Assembly: GCA_965199865.1 (NCBI GenBank)
Contig: CBDATU010000005.1
Location: forward strand, 310,001 to 374,000
DNA length: 64,000 nucleotides
Reading direction: 5' to 3'
Source: JAPOUP01 sp965199865
GTDB lineage: Bacteria; Pseudomonadota; Alphaproteobacteria; Rhodobacterales; Rhodobacteraceae
Numbering within the stretch: position 1 is the stretch's first letter; each line of letters begins with the position of its first letter. Made by a program: the position numbers and the translations under genes. The notes under the pieces are model-generated. The model saw nothing but the letters and a program-made list of their open reading frames with translations. It ran no database searches and was not told where the DNA came from. Shown piece by piece: positions 46,426-54,560 of this stretch.

Positions 46426-48621
46426 ATGACAGAATTTTCCTATGCAGTCGACGATGCCGGCATCGCCACAATCACCTGGAACATGCCTGGCAGGTCGATG
46501 AATGTTCTGTCGCAGCATGGCGCCCAGCAGCTAGGCGACCACATCGATGCGGCGCTAACCGATGATGCCGTGAAAGGCGTCGTCATCACCAGTGGAAAGG
46601 ACACGTTTGCCGGCGGGATGGATCTGAACGTCCTGGCGACCATGCGGGAGGAGGCCGGCGACCAGCCAGCTCAGACGCTCTTCAACCATATCATGGCGAT
46701 GCATGCACTCCTACGAAAGATCGAGCGCGCTGGAATGGATCCTAAGACCCTGAAAGGGGGAAAACCGATCGCCGCCGCCCTTCCTGGAACGGCTCTGGGG
46801 ATCGGCTACGAGATCGCGCTCGCCTGCCACCGCATTTTCTGTACTGACCGCCCAGAGGCAAAGGTCGGTCTCCCGGAAATACTTGTGGGTCTCTTTCCCG
46901 GTGCAGGCGGTACGACACGGCTGGTTCGCAAACTCGGCATCACGGCCGCTGCGCCCGTTCTGCTGGAAGGCAGGCTGAATGATCCAAAGGCAGCGAAAGG
47001 CATGGGACTGATCGACGAGGTTGCGAGCGACCCTGTCGCTACGGCCAGGGAATGGGTATTGAACGCGAAGGACGGAGATCTGGTAAAGCCGTGGGATGCA
47101 AAGGGCTACAGGATGCCTGGTGGCGCGCCCTACCATCCATCCGGCTTCATGACCTTTGTCGGTGCCGCGGCAATGGTTCACGGAAAGACAAATGGAGTCT
47201 ATCCAGCGGCAAAGGCCATGCTTGCCGCCATTTACGAAGGAGCCCTTGTTCCGTTCGACACAGCGCTGAGGATCGAGGCCCGGCAGTTCGTATCCGTGCT
47301 GATGCACCCTTCGAGCAGCGCCATGATCCGGTCACTGTTCATCAATAAGGAAGCGCTGGAGAAGGGAGCGAACCGGCCGGAAGTACCAAACCAGCAAGTG
47401 CGCAGGCTCGGTGTTCTTGGTGCCGGAATGATGGGTGCGGGCATCGCGCTTGTTTCCGCACAGGCAGGGATCGATGTGGTGCTGGTTGACCAGACCCAGG
47501 ACGCGGCTGACAGGGGCAAGGCGGTGACCGTAGCCTACATGGACAAACGCATCAGGCGCCGCAGGGCAACCGAAGAGCGGAAGGCGGAAGTCCTGGATCG
47601 CATCACCGCCACAACGGATCTCAATGCCCTTGAAGGGTCTGACCTCATTGTTGAAGCGGTGTTCGAGGATCCGAACATAAAGGCCGGAATTACAGGGAAG
47701 GTCGAAGCCATTGTCGGCAGGGACTGCATTTTCGCCTCGAATACATCCACGCTTCCGATCAGTGATCTGGCCAGGGCCAGCGTCCGCCCTGATCAGTTCA
47801 TCGGCATCCACTTTTTCTCACCAGTCGAGAAAATGAAGCTCGTGGAAATCATCAAGGGCCGTGAAACCGGTGACCGGGCGGTGGCCAAGGCACTCGACTA
47901 TGTTCGGCAAATCCGCAAAACACCGATTGTCGTCAATGACGCACGGTTCTTTTTCGCCAACCGCTGCATCATACCATATGTCAATGAGGGCATTCGCATG
48001 GTCGCCGAAGGCGTGGCGCCAGCGCTGATCGAGAACGCGGCAAAGCTTCTGGGCTTCCCGCTCGGACCACTACAGCTTGTCGACGAAACCTCGATCGATC
48101 TTGGCGCAAAGATCGCCCGGGCGACCAGGGCAGCGATGGGTGCGGCCTATCCTGACGCGACCTCCGATGACGTGATATTCTGGATGGAGAGCGAGAGGCG
48201 GTTGGGCCGCAAGGCCAAAGCGGGATTCTATGTCTATGATGACAGCGGCAGGCGGCAGGGTTTGTGGGAAGGTCTCGGCCAACGGTATCCACTGGCCGGG
48301 AGCCAACCGGAAATCACCGAAGTGCAGCACAGGCTGCTTCTCATACAGGTCCTGGAAGCGGTGCGCACTCTGGAGGACGGTGTCCTGACTGACATCCGTG
48401 AAGGCGATGTCGGCGCCGTTCTTGGCTGGGGATTCGCCCCCTGGTCTGGAGGGCCGTTTTCCTGGCTTGACATGATTGGCCCAGGAAAGGCCGTGGAGAT
48501 GTGCGAGCGGCTGGAAGCCAGATGCGGCACCAGGTTCCGCGCACCGGAACTGCTAAAGGAGGTTGCGAGCCAGGGAACGGGTTTCTACGGACGTAGCGGA
48601 GTAAAGACAGTCGCCGCCTGA
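46426..48621 (+). CDS. fadJ: FadJ/FadB-like enoyl-CoA hydratase / 3-hydroxyacyl-CoA dehydrogenase
   Basis: This is a 731-aa bifunctional protein. The crotonase domain (about 1-300) has GKDTFAGGMDLNVL (oxyanion-hole region) and GLPEILVGLFPGAGGTTRL (catalytic Glu region). A Rossmann domain starts at RRLGVLGAGMMGAGIALVSAQAGIDVVLVD (about 325-353), followed by NTSTLPISDLA, IGIHFFSPVEKMKLVEII with the catalytic His, and C-terminal dehydrogenase repeats. It lies 76 bp after the thiolase and completes a beta-oxidation complex. The two acyl-CoA dehydrogenases at 31-34.5 kb could supply its substrates. Confidence 0.92.
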   Translation: MTEFSYAVDDAGIATITWNMPGRSMNVLSQHGAQQLGDHIDAALTDDAVKGVVITSGKDTFAGGMDLNVLATMREEAGDQPAQTLFNHIMAMHALLRKIERAGMDPKTLKGGKPIAAALPGTALGIGYEIALACHRIFCTDRPEAKVGLPEILVGLFPGAGGTTRLVRKLGITAAAPVLLEGRLNDPKAAKGMGLIDEVASDPVATAREWVLNAKDGDLVKPWDAKGYRMPGGAPYHPSGFMTFVGAAAMVHGKTNGVYPAAKAMLAAIYEGALVPFDTALRIEARQFVSVLMHPSSSAMIRSLFINKEALEKGANRPEVPNQQVRRLGVLGAGMMGAGIALVSAQAGIDVVLVDQTQDAADRGKAVTVAYMDKRIRRRRATEERKAEVLDRITATTDLNALEGSDLIVEAVFEDPNIKAGITGKVEAIVGRDCIFASNTSTLPISDLARASVRPDQFIGIHFFSPVEKMKLVEIIKGRETGDRAVAKALDYVRQIRKTPIVVNDARFFFANRCIIPYVNEGIRMVAEGVAPALIENAAKLLGFPLGPLQLVDETSIDLGAKIARATRAAMGAAYPDATSDDVIFWMESERRLGRKAKAGFYVYDDSGRRQGLWEGLGQRYPLAGSQPEITEVQHRLLLIQVLEAVRTLEDGVLTDIREGDVGAVLGWGFAPWSGGPFSWLDMIGPGKAVEMCERLEARCGTRFRAPELLKEVASQGTGFYGRSGVKTVAA

Positions 48622-49262
48622 ATGTTTTCCGAAATTCGTTTGGGATAAGAGGCAATGCCGGAAGCTCGTGCGATGCCTGCAGAATAAAGCATAACATATT
48701 GATTATTTGTAATAATTACGAGTCTCTTCCGAGTGGATTCACTGAATGCGGCATTTCTGCGGCGGGTTCGCGCCAATGTCGGGCTGATCCCGCCAGTGCT
48801 CCTCACCTAGATCATCACATGTAGGGATTCCCGGCCCCATGACACCCGGCGCACAGAAAGTGGCCAGCATCACGTCAAGCCCAGGTTATGGGACGGCAAT
48901 TCCGCACTGCCACCGGGCTGCGGGAACCCTGCGGCGACGGGGAGCCCGAATGCGGCATCCCGCCCGTTAGGATATTTCCCGATATCCTCCTACGGTGATG
49001 GTGAGTGTTGCCCTGATGGACATGCGCATTCTGCTGTCAGAGCAGGCATCTTCAATCCTGCCCAGCATCCTCATCATTCCCCCAACGCCGGGAGCAGATC
49101 CAGCCTCCAGCAATCCGTGGCCCCTCTGATTGGATGCTCGCTGGAACGGATTGGCCGGTCACGCACAACTGGTCCTGGCACCCGGAATGGCCGGCATCGG
49201 CGAATCCCTCCAATCCATAAGGAGGCATCACATGCGTCAGATGTTCGAACCACTTCCGGACG
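48622..49262. other. Non-coding stretch, about 640 bp, with an AT-rich patch
   Basis: This is the downstream flank of the FadJ gene, up to the transposon nest. An AT-rich patch lies around 48685-48720. I saw no supported gene and no matching origin or attachment-site motifs. Confidence 0.4.
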
Positions 49263-49273
49263 GGTCCCGAGCC
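49263..49273 (+). repeat. Left 11-bp target duplication of the outer element
   Basis: GGTCCCGAGCC immediately precedes the left terminal repeat (TGTCACTACC...) and is repeated exactly at 55434-55444. Confidence 0.9.
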
Positions 49274-49298
49274 TGTCACTACCACATACTTGACCGGC

Positions 49299-50735
49299 TC
49301 ATTCCCTTCTCCGCTCCGTCCGGGCCCGTATGGCCCTGGCATGGGTTTCCGCGACGTTGAGGATGCGCAGGCCCTGCCATAGCTTCTGGGTTCCGGGCAG
49401 GGGCTGGCGCTTCGTCGGGCGGAACCCGGCGAGGCCGGCGACGAGCGTGACGTAGCGCGCCACGGTCATGTCCGGCTCCGGCGGCGCCCTCTGGCCGATG
49501 ACGCGCTCATACGCGGCGTGAATGACCACCGCCCCGCCGCTTTCCGGGCTGACATGGCGGTCCGCCGGGCTGTCGGGGCTCTCCCGCGCCAGAAGCTGGA
49601 GGTCCCAGACCCGGAACGCGGTTATCGCGTCGAAGGCGAGGCATCTGCGCAGGTCGTCGGCGGCGTCGAGCCTGCGGTCCTTTATCCTCGTCCCCGTCTT
49701 CAGGGCTCTGAAATATTCCTCGATGCGCCAGCGCAGCTCGTAGCGCCTCAGGGCGGTCTCCGCCGTCCGCATGCCGTCGCCGCCCTCGTTGGACAGGAGC
49801 ATCCAGTGCAGCGCCTCCCCTCCCTTCGCGACGCGCTTCGGCGGGTTCTCCTCGATGGCGGAGACCACCGTCACGGGCAGCGGGCGCCTGTCCCCCGCGT
49901 CCCTCGGCGCCGCGATGTCCAGTTCCGAGCAGCGCAGCGTCAGCGTGGCGACGCGCGCTTTCCGGGCCTTCGGCCCGCCGCGTTCGGGAACGGTGATCCT
50001 GCGGTGGCCGACCGGCTCCAGCGCGGCGACATGCTCCCACAGGCACCTTTCGTCGCCGTCGGGCAGCGCCACGCGCCGCTTCGCCGAGCGGCTCGCCCGC
50101 ACCAGCAGCGCGGCGCCGGTCCGGTCCGCTTCGCGGAGAAGGGCCCAGAAGTCGCCTTCGCGGTCACAGACGCTCACGACCTTCGCGTCCGGGCAGGCCT
50201 CCGCGAGCTCTCCGGCCCGCCGCAGCCCGTCGATCCAGCGGGCGCTGTCCCTGTCCGGCCGCCGCCGGAAGTCCGCGTCGAGCGTGAACAGCCCGAGCGG
50301 GCGTCCGCTGCCGTTCAGTGCCACGCCGCAGTGGGCGAGGATGCCGTCGGTGCCCTTTCCGCCGCCGCCGAGCCCGTCCAGCCCGGACGTCGCCGCCAGG
50401 GTGCCGTAGTTCAGCGCCGTCGTGTCCTGGACAGCCAGGATCACCGGCTCCAGGCGGCAGCGCTCCACCGTCGCCTCCAGGTGGGGTTCGAGTATGTCGT
50501 CCATGGTCACCCCAGCGTTCGAGAGCAGCCTGTAAGCCGCCTCCTGCTCCGCCCTGCCCGGAAACAGCTCCGGCACCGGCGCACCGGGCTTCCTGGTCCA
50601 GGCCGCTCCCATCGCGGCGATCCGGCGGCGGACCCGGCCGTCCGGATGGCTGCTCCGCGCGTATTCCCGCTCCGCCCAGTCGCCCCCGCGGTGCAGCGGT
50701 CCGGTATGCCCGAGCCTGCGCTCCGGCTCCGCCCG
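49299..50735 (-). pseudogene. Outer element: transposase-domain half of a split DUF4338-DDE transposase
   Basis: This is the C-terminal part of the outer transposase. DDE residues are visible in ILAVQDTTALNYG, VSVCDREGDFWALLREA and YELRWRIEEYFRALKTG, which keeps the full Y-x2-R-x3-E-x6-K signature of IS4/Tn5-type transposases. It ends with GFRPTKRQPLPGTQKLWQGL. The frame continues upstream to 50885, but beyond 50735 it is IS110 sequence. Joined to 55382-54561 the two halves give one open frame. It could still be translated as a free transposase domain from an internal start, so residual activity is possible. Confidence 0.85.
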
Positions 50736-50784
50736 GAGAACCTTGTATGTCTGAATCAATCGGAAAGAATCTGAAGGATGATGT

Positions 50785-50812
50785 TGTGGAAAGTTTTCCA
50801 CACCTGTGGAAA
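50785..50812. repeat. TGTGGAAA repeats at the left end of IS110
   Basis: TGTGGAAA-GT-TTTCCACA (50785-50802) is a perfect inverted repeat, followed by a third TGTGGAAA at 50805-50812. The same octamer occurs twice at the right end of the IS110 element (54488-54495 and 54499-54506), with degenerate relatives after it. Confidence 0.7.
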
Positions 50813-50892
50813 ACTCCGCGCCGGCTGTGCGGAACCTGGCGTGGTCGCGGCTGGCATATCCGGGACGTTCGTGCATCATCCGCAAGGGGATT

Positions 50893-50937
50893 CCCCTCCG
50901 CGTGGCAACGCGGAGGGGAGTGCGGGGCGCTGCCCCG
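50893..50937 (+). ncRNA. Strong paired hairpins in the IS110 left end, candidate bridge RNA region
   Basis: CCCCTCCGCG-TGGCAA-CGCGGAGGGG (50893-50918) is a 10-bp stem with a 6-nt loop. It is followed by GCGGGGC-GCT-GCCCCGC (50922-50938). IS110 elements encode a structured bridge (seek) RNA in the non-coding end before the transposase, so this is the natural candidate here. The inner IS separates it from the transposase gene. The RNA assignment is inference; the hairpins are seen directly. Confidence 0.4.
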
Positions 50938-50965
50938 CGAAGGCGGGTCGGGCCGTGAGGAACCT

Positions 50966-50976
50966 GGTCCGGGGGA
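50966..50976 (+). repeat. Left 11-bp target duplication of the inner element
   Basis: GGTCCGGGGGA precedes the inner left end. The right copy, TGTCCGGGGGA at 53412-53422, differs at the first base only. Confidence 0.8.
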
Positions 50977-53411
50977 TGTCACTATATATTAGTTGATTCC
51001 ATAGGTCGCCCGTGCTACCTGATTCGCATGCAGGTCGGGATGCGCCATTTCGGGGAGGAAACGGTCGGGTGGCTGAGGTCCGCGGCGGCGGCGGGAGCCG
51101 GACGGCGCAGTCTGGCGGCGGGGCTGTGCGAGCGCGAGGACTGGACCAACGCCGCCGGAGCGCCGTGCCTCGCTTCCGCCCGGCTGGCCCTGCCGAAGAT
51201 CGCGGAGCGCTACGGCATCACCCTGCCGCAGGCCGGATCGCCGGTGGCTCCCGGCAGACCGCTGCCGGAGCATCCCGACGTCCGGTTCTCCGGCACGCTC
51301 GCGGAGCTCGGCGGTGTCGGGCTGGAGATGGCGGAGACGGCGGAGGAGCGGCGCGCCCTGCGGGGGATGATGGAGAGCCACCATCCCCGGGGCGACCCGT
51401 CCAATCCCGGCGCTCTCCTCTTCTACTGGATCAGCAGCGAACGCCTGGGGCGCGTCGGCGGGCTCTGCTTTCACGCGGCCAACTGGCACCAGAGGGCACG
51501 GGACGCCTACATCGGCTGGAGCGGCCGGGAGCGGATGGCGAAGCTGGGGCTGCTGGTGCAGAACTCCAGGTTCCTGATCCTGCCGGGCGTGGAGGTCCCG
51601 CACCTGGCCAGCCACGTTCTGGGGCTGGCGGCAAGGCGGCTTCCCGATGACTGGGAGAGGCTGCACGGCGTCCGTCCGGCGATGGCCTTCACCTATGTCG
51701 GCGCGGAGCGCCCCGGCACGGCCTACGCGGCGGCCGGATGGGAGTTCGCCGGGACCACCTCCGGCCATCCTCCCGGCCACCGCCGGGAGGGAGCGGAGGC
51801 CTGCGGCGTCTGGATGAGGCCGCTGGATCCGGACTGGCGCGACCGCATGTGCCGCGGGCCGGAGACGCCGCGCTGGCTGGGCCCGGCCCCGGCGATCCCG
51901 GAGGACGCCGACTGGGCGGACCTGGAGTTCGGGCCGGTCGGCCATCCCGACGGACGGGTGCGCAGCCGGATCCTGGCCATGGGGAGGGCCTGGGAGACCC
52001 GGCCCGGTGAGCCGGTCGCCGTTGTCTTCGCCGGAAAAAAGGATCAGGGTGCGGCCTACAGGCTGCTTTCCAACCCCAGGGTGAGCATGGACGACATCAT
52101 CGAGAGCCACCGCATGGCCACGCTCCAGCGCTGCCGGGCGGAGACGGAGGTCCTGGCCATCCAGGACACCACGATGCTGGACTTTTCCGGCCTGAAGGGC
52201 TCCACGGGCGGTCTGGCGAAGCTCGGCGGCGGCGGATCGGGCAGCGTCGGCATCCCGGCGCACGTGACGCTGGCGGTGTCGGCCTCCGGCCGCGGCCTCG
52301 GGGTGCTGGCCATCGACGCCAGCTTCCGGGAGGGCGTCACCGTGAAGGCCGACCGCAGGCGCGGAGGCACGGGGCGGGCGGAGACGGAACCGGACAGGGC
52401 GGCGGAGACGGAGACGCCCGACGGTGGCAGCGAGAGCCGCCGCTGGCTGGAGAGCCTGGCCCTGGCGCAGGAGGTCGGGAGGACCAGCCCTGGAACCCGG
52501 ATGGTCACCGTCTGCGACCGCGAGGGCGACATATGGGACATGTTCGAGGCCCAGGCGGAAGACCCCGCCGCGGCCGGGCTGCTTGTGCGCTCCAGCGCCT
52601 CGACCCGCCGCTCCGTCATCGCCGGCGGTGAGGTGGTGGACCTCATGGAGCACGTCTCCGGGCTGCCCGCCGCCGGGACGCGCGTCGTCCACGTCGCGGC
52701 GCGCGGCGGGATCACCGGGTCGCGTGGGCGGAAGGCCGTGAGGGCCCGCCCGGCGCGGACCGCGGAGACGGAGATCCGCGTCGCACGCGTCGAGCTGAAG
52801 GCCCCCGGACGGAGCCGCCAGACCCTGCCGGTCACCGCGGTGCTCGCCAGCGAGACCACCACGCCGCCGAAGGGCGGCCGGCGGCTGTCCTGGCTGCTGC
52901 TGTCCAGCGACGCGAAGCCCGACCTCCAGGGCGCCATCGACACCGTCAGGCGCTACGAAACAGGATGGACCATCGAGGAATATTTCAGGACCCTGAAACA
53001 GTGCACCCGCATCGAGGACCGCCAGCTCGACGAGGCCGACGACCTCCGGTGCTGCCTCGCCTTCGACGCCGTCACCGCATGGCGCGTGTTCGACATCCAG
53101 CGCGCCGCGAAGGCCGAGCCCGACCGGCCCGCCCTTGATTTCCTGGACGAGGACGAGCTCACCGCCCTCTGGATCGGACTGGAGGATTACGGCTTCAGGG
53201 ACGCCCGGGCCCCGCCCTTCGACGGCTTCACCATCCGCGAGGCCGCCATCGACATCGGCCGCTACGTCGGCTTCATCCCCTCGAAACGCCAGCCCCTGCC
53301 GGGGACGCAGAAAATGTGGAAAGGCATGAAATACCTCCTCCAGGCAACCGCATTCTACAGGGCCTTCAGAAGCCGGGGCCCGCTCAGGGAGTCAACAGTG
53401 CTATAGTGACA
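50977..53411 (+). mobile_element. Inner IS4-family element, 2435 bp, with intact DUF4338-transposase gene
   Basis: The left end TGTCACTATATATTAGTTGA and the right end, read inward as TGTCACTATAGCACTGTTGA, share the first ten and last five of these 20 bases. An 11-bp duplication (one mismatch) flanks the element. The terminal TGTCACTA matches the outer element, so the two are relatives. The single gene fills almost the whole element; its stop codon (53404-53406) lies inside the right terminal repeat. Confidence 0.88.
51028..53406 (+). CDS. DUF4338 (DruA-like) domain fused to IS4/Tn5-type DDE transposase
   Basis: This is a 792-aa protein. Residues about 115-265 are DUF4338, the domain of Druantia DruA: ALLFYWISS, VGGLCFHAANWHQRARDAYIGWS, NSRFLILPGVEVPHLASHVL and AYAAAGWEFAGTTSG. 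From about residue 290 a Tn5/IS4-like transposase follows, with Asp380 in AIQDTTMLD, Asp497 in VCDREGDIWDMFEA and Glu650 in WTIEEYFRTLK. The YREK signature has Gly646 where Arg is expected (YETGWTIEE), unlike the outer paralogue, which may affect activity. The C-terminus has FIPSKRQPLPGTQKMWKGMK. It would bind element ends and catalyse transposition; the task of the DUF4338 part is unknown. Confidence 0.85.
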   Translation: MQVGMRHFGEETVGWLRSAAAAGAGRRSLAAGLCEREDWTNAAGAPCLASARLALPKIAERYGITLPQAGSPVAPGRPLPEHPDVRFSGTLAELGGVGLEMAETAEERRALRGMMESHHPRGDPSNPGALLFYWISSERLGRVGGLCFHAANWHQRARDAYIGWSGRERMAKLGLLVQNSRFLILPGVEVPHLASHVLGLAARRLPDDWERLHGVRPAMAFTYVGAERPGTAYAAAGWEFAGTTSGHPPGHRREGAEACGVWMRPLDPDWRDRMCRGPETPRWLGPAPAIPEDADWADLEFGPVGHPDGRVRSRILAMGRAWETRPGEPVAVVFAGKKDQGAAYRLLSNPRVSMDDIIESHRMATLQRCRAETEVLAIQDTTMLDFSGLKGSTGGLAKLGGGGSGSVGIPAHVTLAVSASGRGLGVLAIDASFREGVTVKADRRRGGTGRAETEPDRAAETETPDGGSESRRWLESLALAQEVGRTSPGTRMVTVCDREGDIWDMFEAQAEDPAAAGLLVRSSASTRRSVIAGGEVVDLMEHVSGLPAAGTRVVHVAARGGITGSRGRKAVRARPARTAETEIRVARVELKAPGRSRQTLPVTAVLASETTTPPKGGRRLSWLLLSSDAKPDLQGAIDTVRRYETGWTIEEYFRTLKQCTRIEDRQLDEADDLRCCLAFDAVTAWRVFDIQRAAKAEPDRPALDFLDEDELTALWIGLEDYGFRDARAPPFDGFTIREAAIDIGRYVGFIPSKRQPLPGTQKMWKGMKYLLQATAFYRAFRSRGPLRESTVL

Positions 53412-53422
53412 TGTCCGGGGGA
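53412..53422 (+). repeat. Right 11-bp target duplication of the inner element
   Basis: TGTCCGGGGGA matches the left copy GGTCCGGGGGA (50966-50976) at 10 of 11 bases. Confidence 0.8.
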
Positions 53423-53525
53423 CCGTGCGGGAGCCTGGCCGCCCGCCTTCACCGCCGTCCTTCCGCGTCCTGGATGGATGCCTGGGTAGGACCCGAATCA
53501 ACCGCAAGAGTAGGAGCGGAAGGAC

Positions 53526-54479
53526 ATGACAGACAGGATAGTGGCGGGAATCGACGTGAGCAAGAGCCGGCTGGACGTCCACGCGAACGGCGATGACGGG
53601 GGCTTCGCGAACGGAAAGGAGGGATTCCGGGCTCTGCACGGATGGCTCCGCGAACGCGGCGTGACTCACGTGGTGGTCGAGGCCACCGGGCGGTTCCACC
53701 GCCAGCTGCACCAGTCGCTACACGACAGGGGCTACATCGTGCACGTCGTCAATCCCCTGCGGGCGCGCCGTTTCGCCGAGGCGCTCGGCCAGGTCGCGAA
53801 GTCCGACCGGATCGACGCCAGGGCGCTGGCCGCCTTCGGGGAGGTCGGCGGGCTGCCGGCCGCACAGCCGAAACCCGAGGCGCTGCAGGAACTCGAACGC
53901 CTGCTGGTCGCCCGCGAGGCGCTCGTCGACACGCGCACTTCCCTGACCGCCCGGATCCGGGAGATCGGCGGGACGACGGCCGCGGCCGCGGCCCTGAAGA
54001 GGGCGCTGGCCGGGATCGTGGAGGAGATCGGCGTGCTCGATGCCGGGATCGCGACGGCGATCGACGCGGATCCCGGGCTGGCCCGGCGCCGGGACATCCT
54101 CGTGAGCGTCCCGGGGATCGGGCCGGTGACCGCTGCCGCCCTGATCTGCTGGATGCCGGAGCTCGGGACCCTCGGAAGCCGGCAGGCGGCGGCGCTCCTG
54201 GGTGTCGCCCCCTTCGCCAGGGATAGCGGAACGCTGTCAGGGGCGAGGCGCATCCGCGGCGGGCGACGCAGGCCCCGCGACGTGCTCTACATGGCGGCGA
54301 TGACGGCCATACGCTGGAACCCGGCGATGAGGGAGCTGTACGAACGGCTCACGGCGGCGGGCAAGGCCCACAAGGTGGCGCTAGTCGCGGTGATGCGCAG
54401 AATGGTGATCCTCACGAACGTCCTGCTGCGCGACGGGCGCGGATGGTCCCCGGACGCGCCGGTTGCGGCACCGTCATGA
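53526..54479 (+). CDS. IS110-family DEDD transposase
   Basis: This 317-aa protein has an N-terminal RuvC-like DEDD domain (VAGIDVSKSRLDVHA, VVEATGRFH, KSDRIDARALAAFGEV) and a C-terminal transposase_20 region. The C-terminal region has VSVPGIGPVTAAALICWMPELG with the HhH-like motif, and APFARDSGTLSGARRIRGGRRRPRDVLYMAAMTAIRWNP, where the family's catalytic Ser lies. It looks complete. Its natural 5' non-coding region is now separated by the inner IS, which may have cut it from its promoter or bridge RNA. Confidence 0.92.
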   Translation: MTDRIVAGIDVSKSRLDVHANGDDGGFANGKEGFRALHGWLRERGVTHVVVEATGRFHRQLHQSLHDRGYIVHVVNPLRARRFAEALGQVAKSDRIDARALAAFGEVGGLPAAQPKPEALQELERLLVAREALVDTRTSLTARIREIGGTTAAAAALKRALAGIVEEIGVLDAGIATAIDADPGLARRRDILVSVPGIGPVTAAALICWMPELGTLGSRQAAALLGVAPFARDSGTLSGARRIRGGRRRPRDVLYMAAMTAIRWNPAMRELYERLTAAGKAHKVALVAVMRRMVILTNVLLRDGRGWSPDAPVAAPS

Positions 54480-54487
54480 CGCCCGCC

Positions 54488-54506
54488 TGTGGAAAGAATG
54501 TGGAAA
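54488..54506. repeat. TGTGGAAA repeats at the right end of IS110
   Basis: There are two direct copies of TGTGGAAA (54488-54495 and 54499-54506) just after the transposase stop. Degenerate copies GGGGAAA, CCGGAAA and CGCGGAAA continue to about 54540, matching the octamers at the left end. Confidence 0.65.
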
Positions 54507-54560
54507 AGTGGGGAAAAGATCCGGAAAGACCGCGGAAAATGCCCTGAAACCCCTTGAAAC

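Larger units (their letters stand above)
50736..54560 (+). mobile_element. IS110-family element inserted in the outer transposase gene and itself interrupted
   Basis: Removing 50736-54560 restores the outer gene exactly in frame (3825 bp, a multiple of three). The tetranucleotide GAGA at 50736-50739 recurs at 54561-54564 and is the likely recombination core; the ends are uncertain by up to 4 bp. There are no terminal inverted repeats, as usual for IS110. Excluding the inner IS and its duplication, the element is about 1.38 kb, with one DEDD transposase on the plus strand and a structured left segment. Confidence 0.8.

Noticed and set aside
49518..50774. Plus-strand open frame (418 codons) opposite the outer transposase half
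   Set aside because: Shadow frame of the GC-rich transposase gene, with no motifs.
50989..52692. Long minus-strand open frame (567 codons) opposite the inner transposase
   Set aside because: It is a GC-rich shadow of the DUF4338-transposase gene. Low-complexity arginine/proline/alanine sequence and no family motif.
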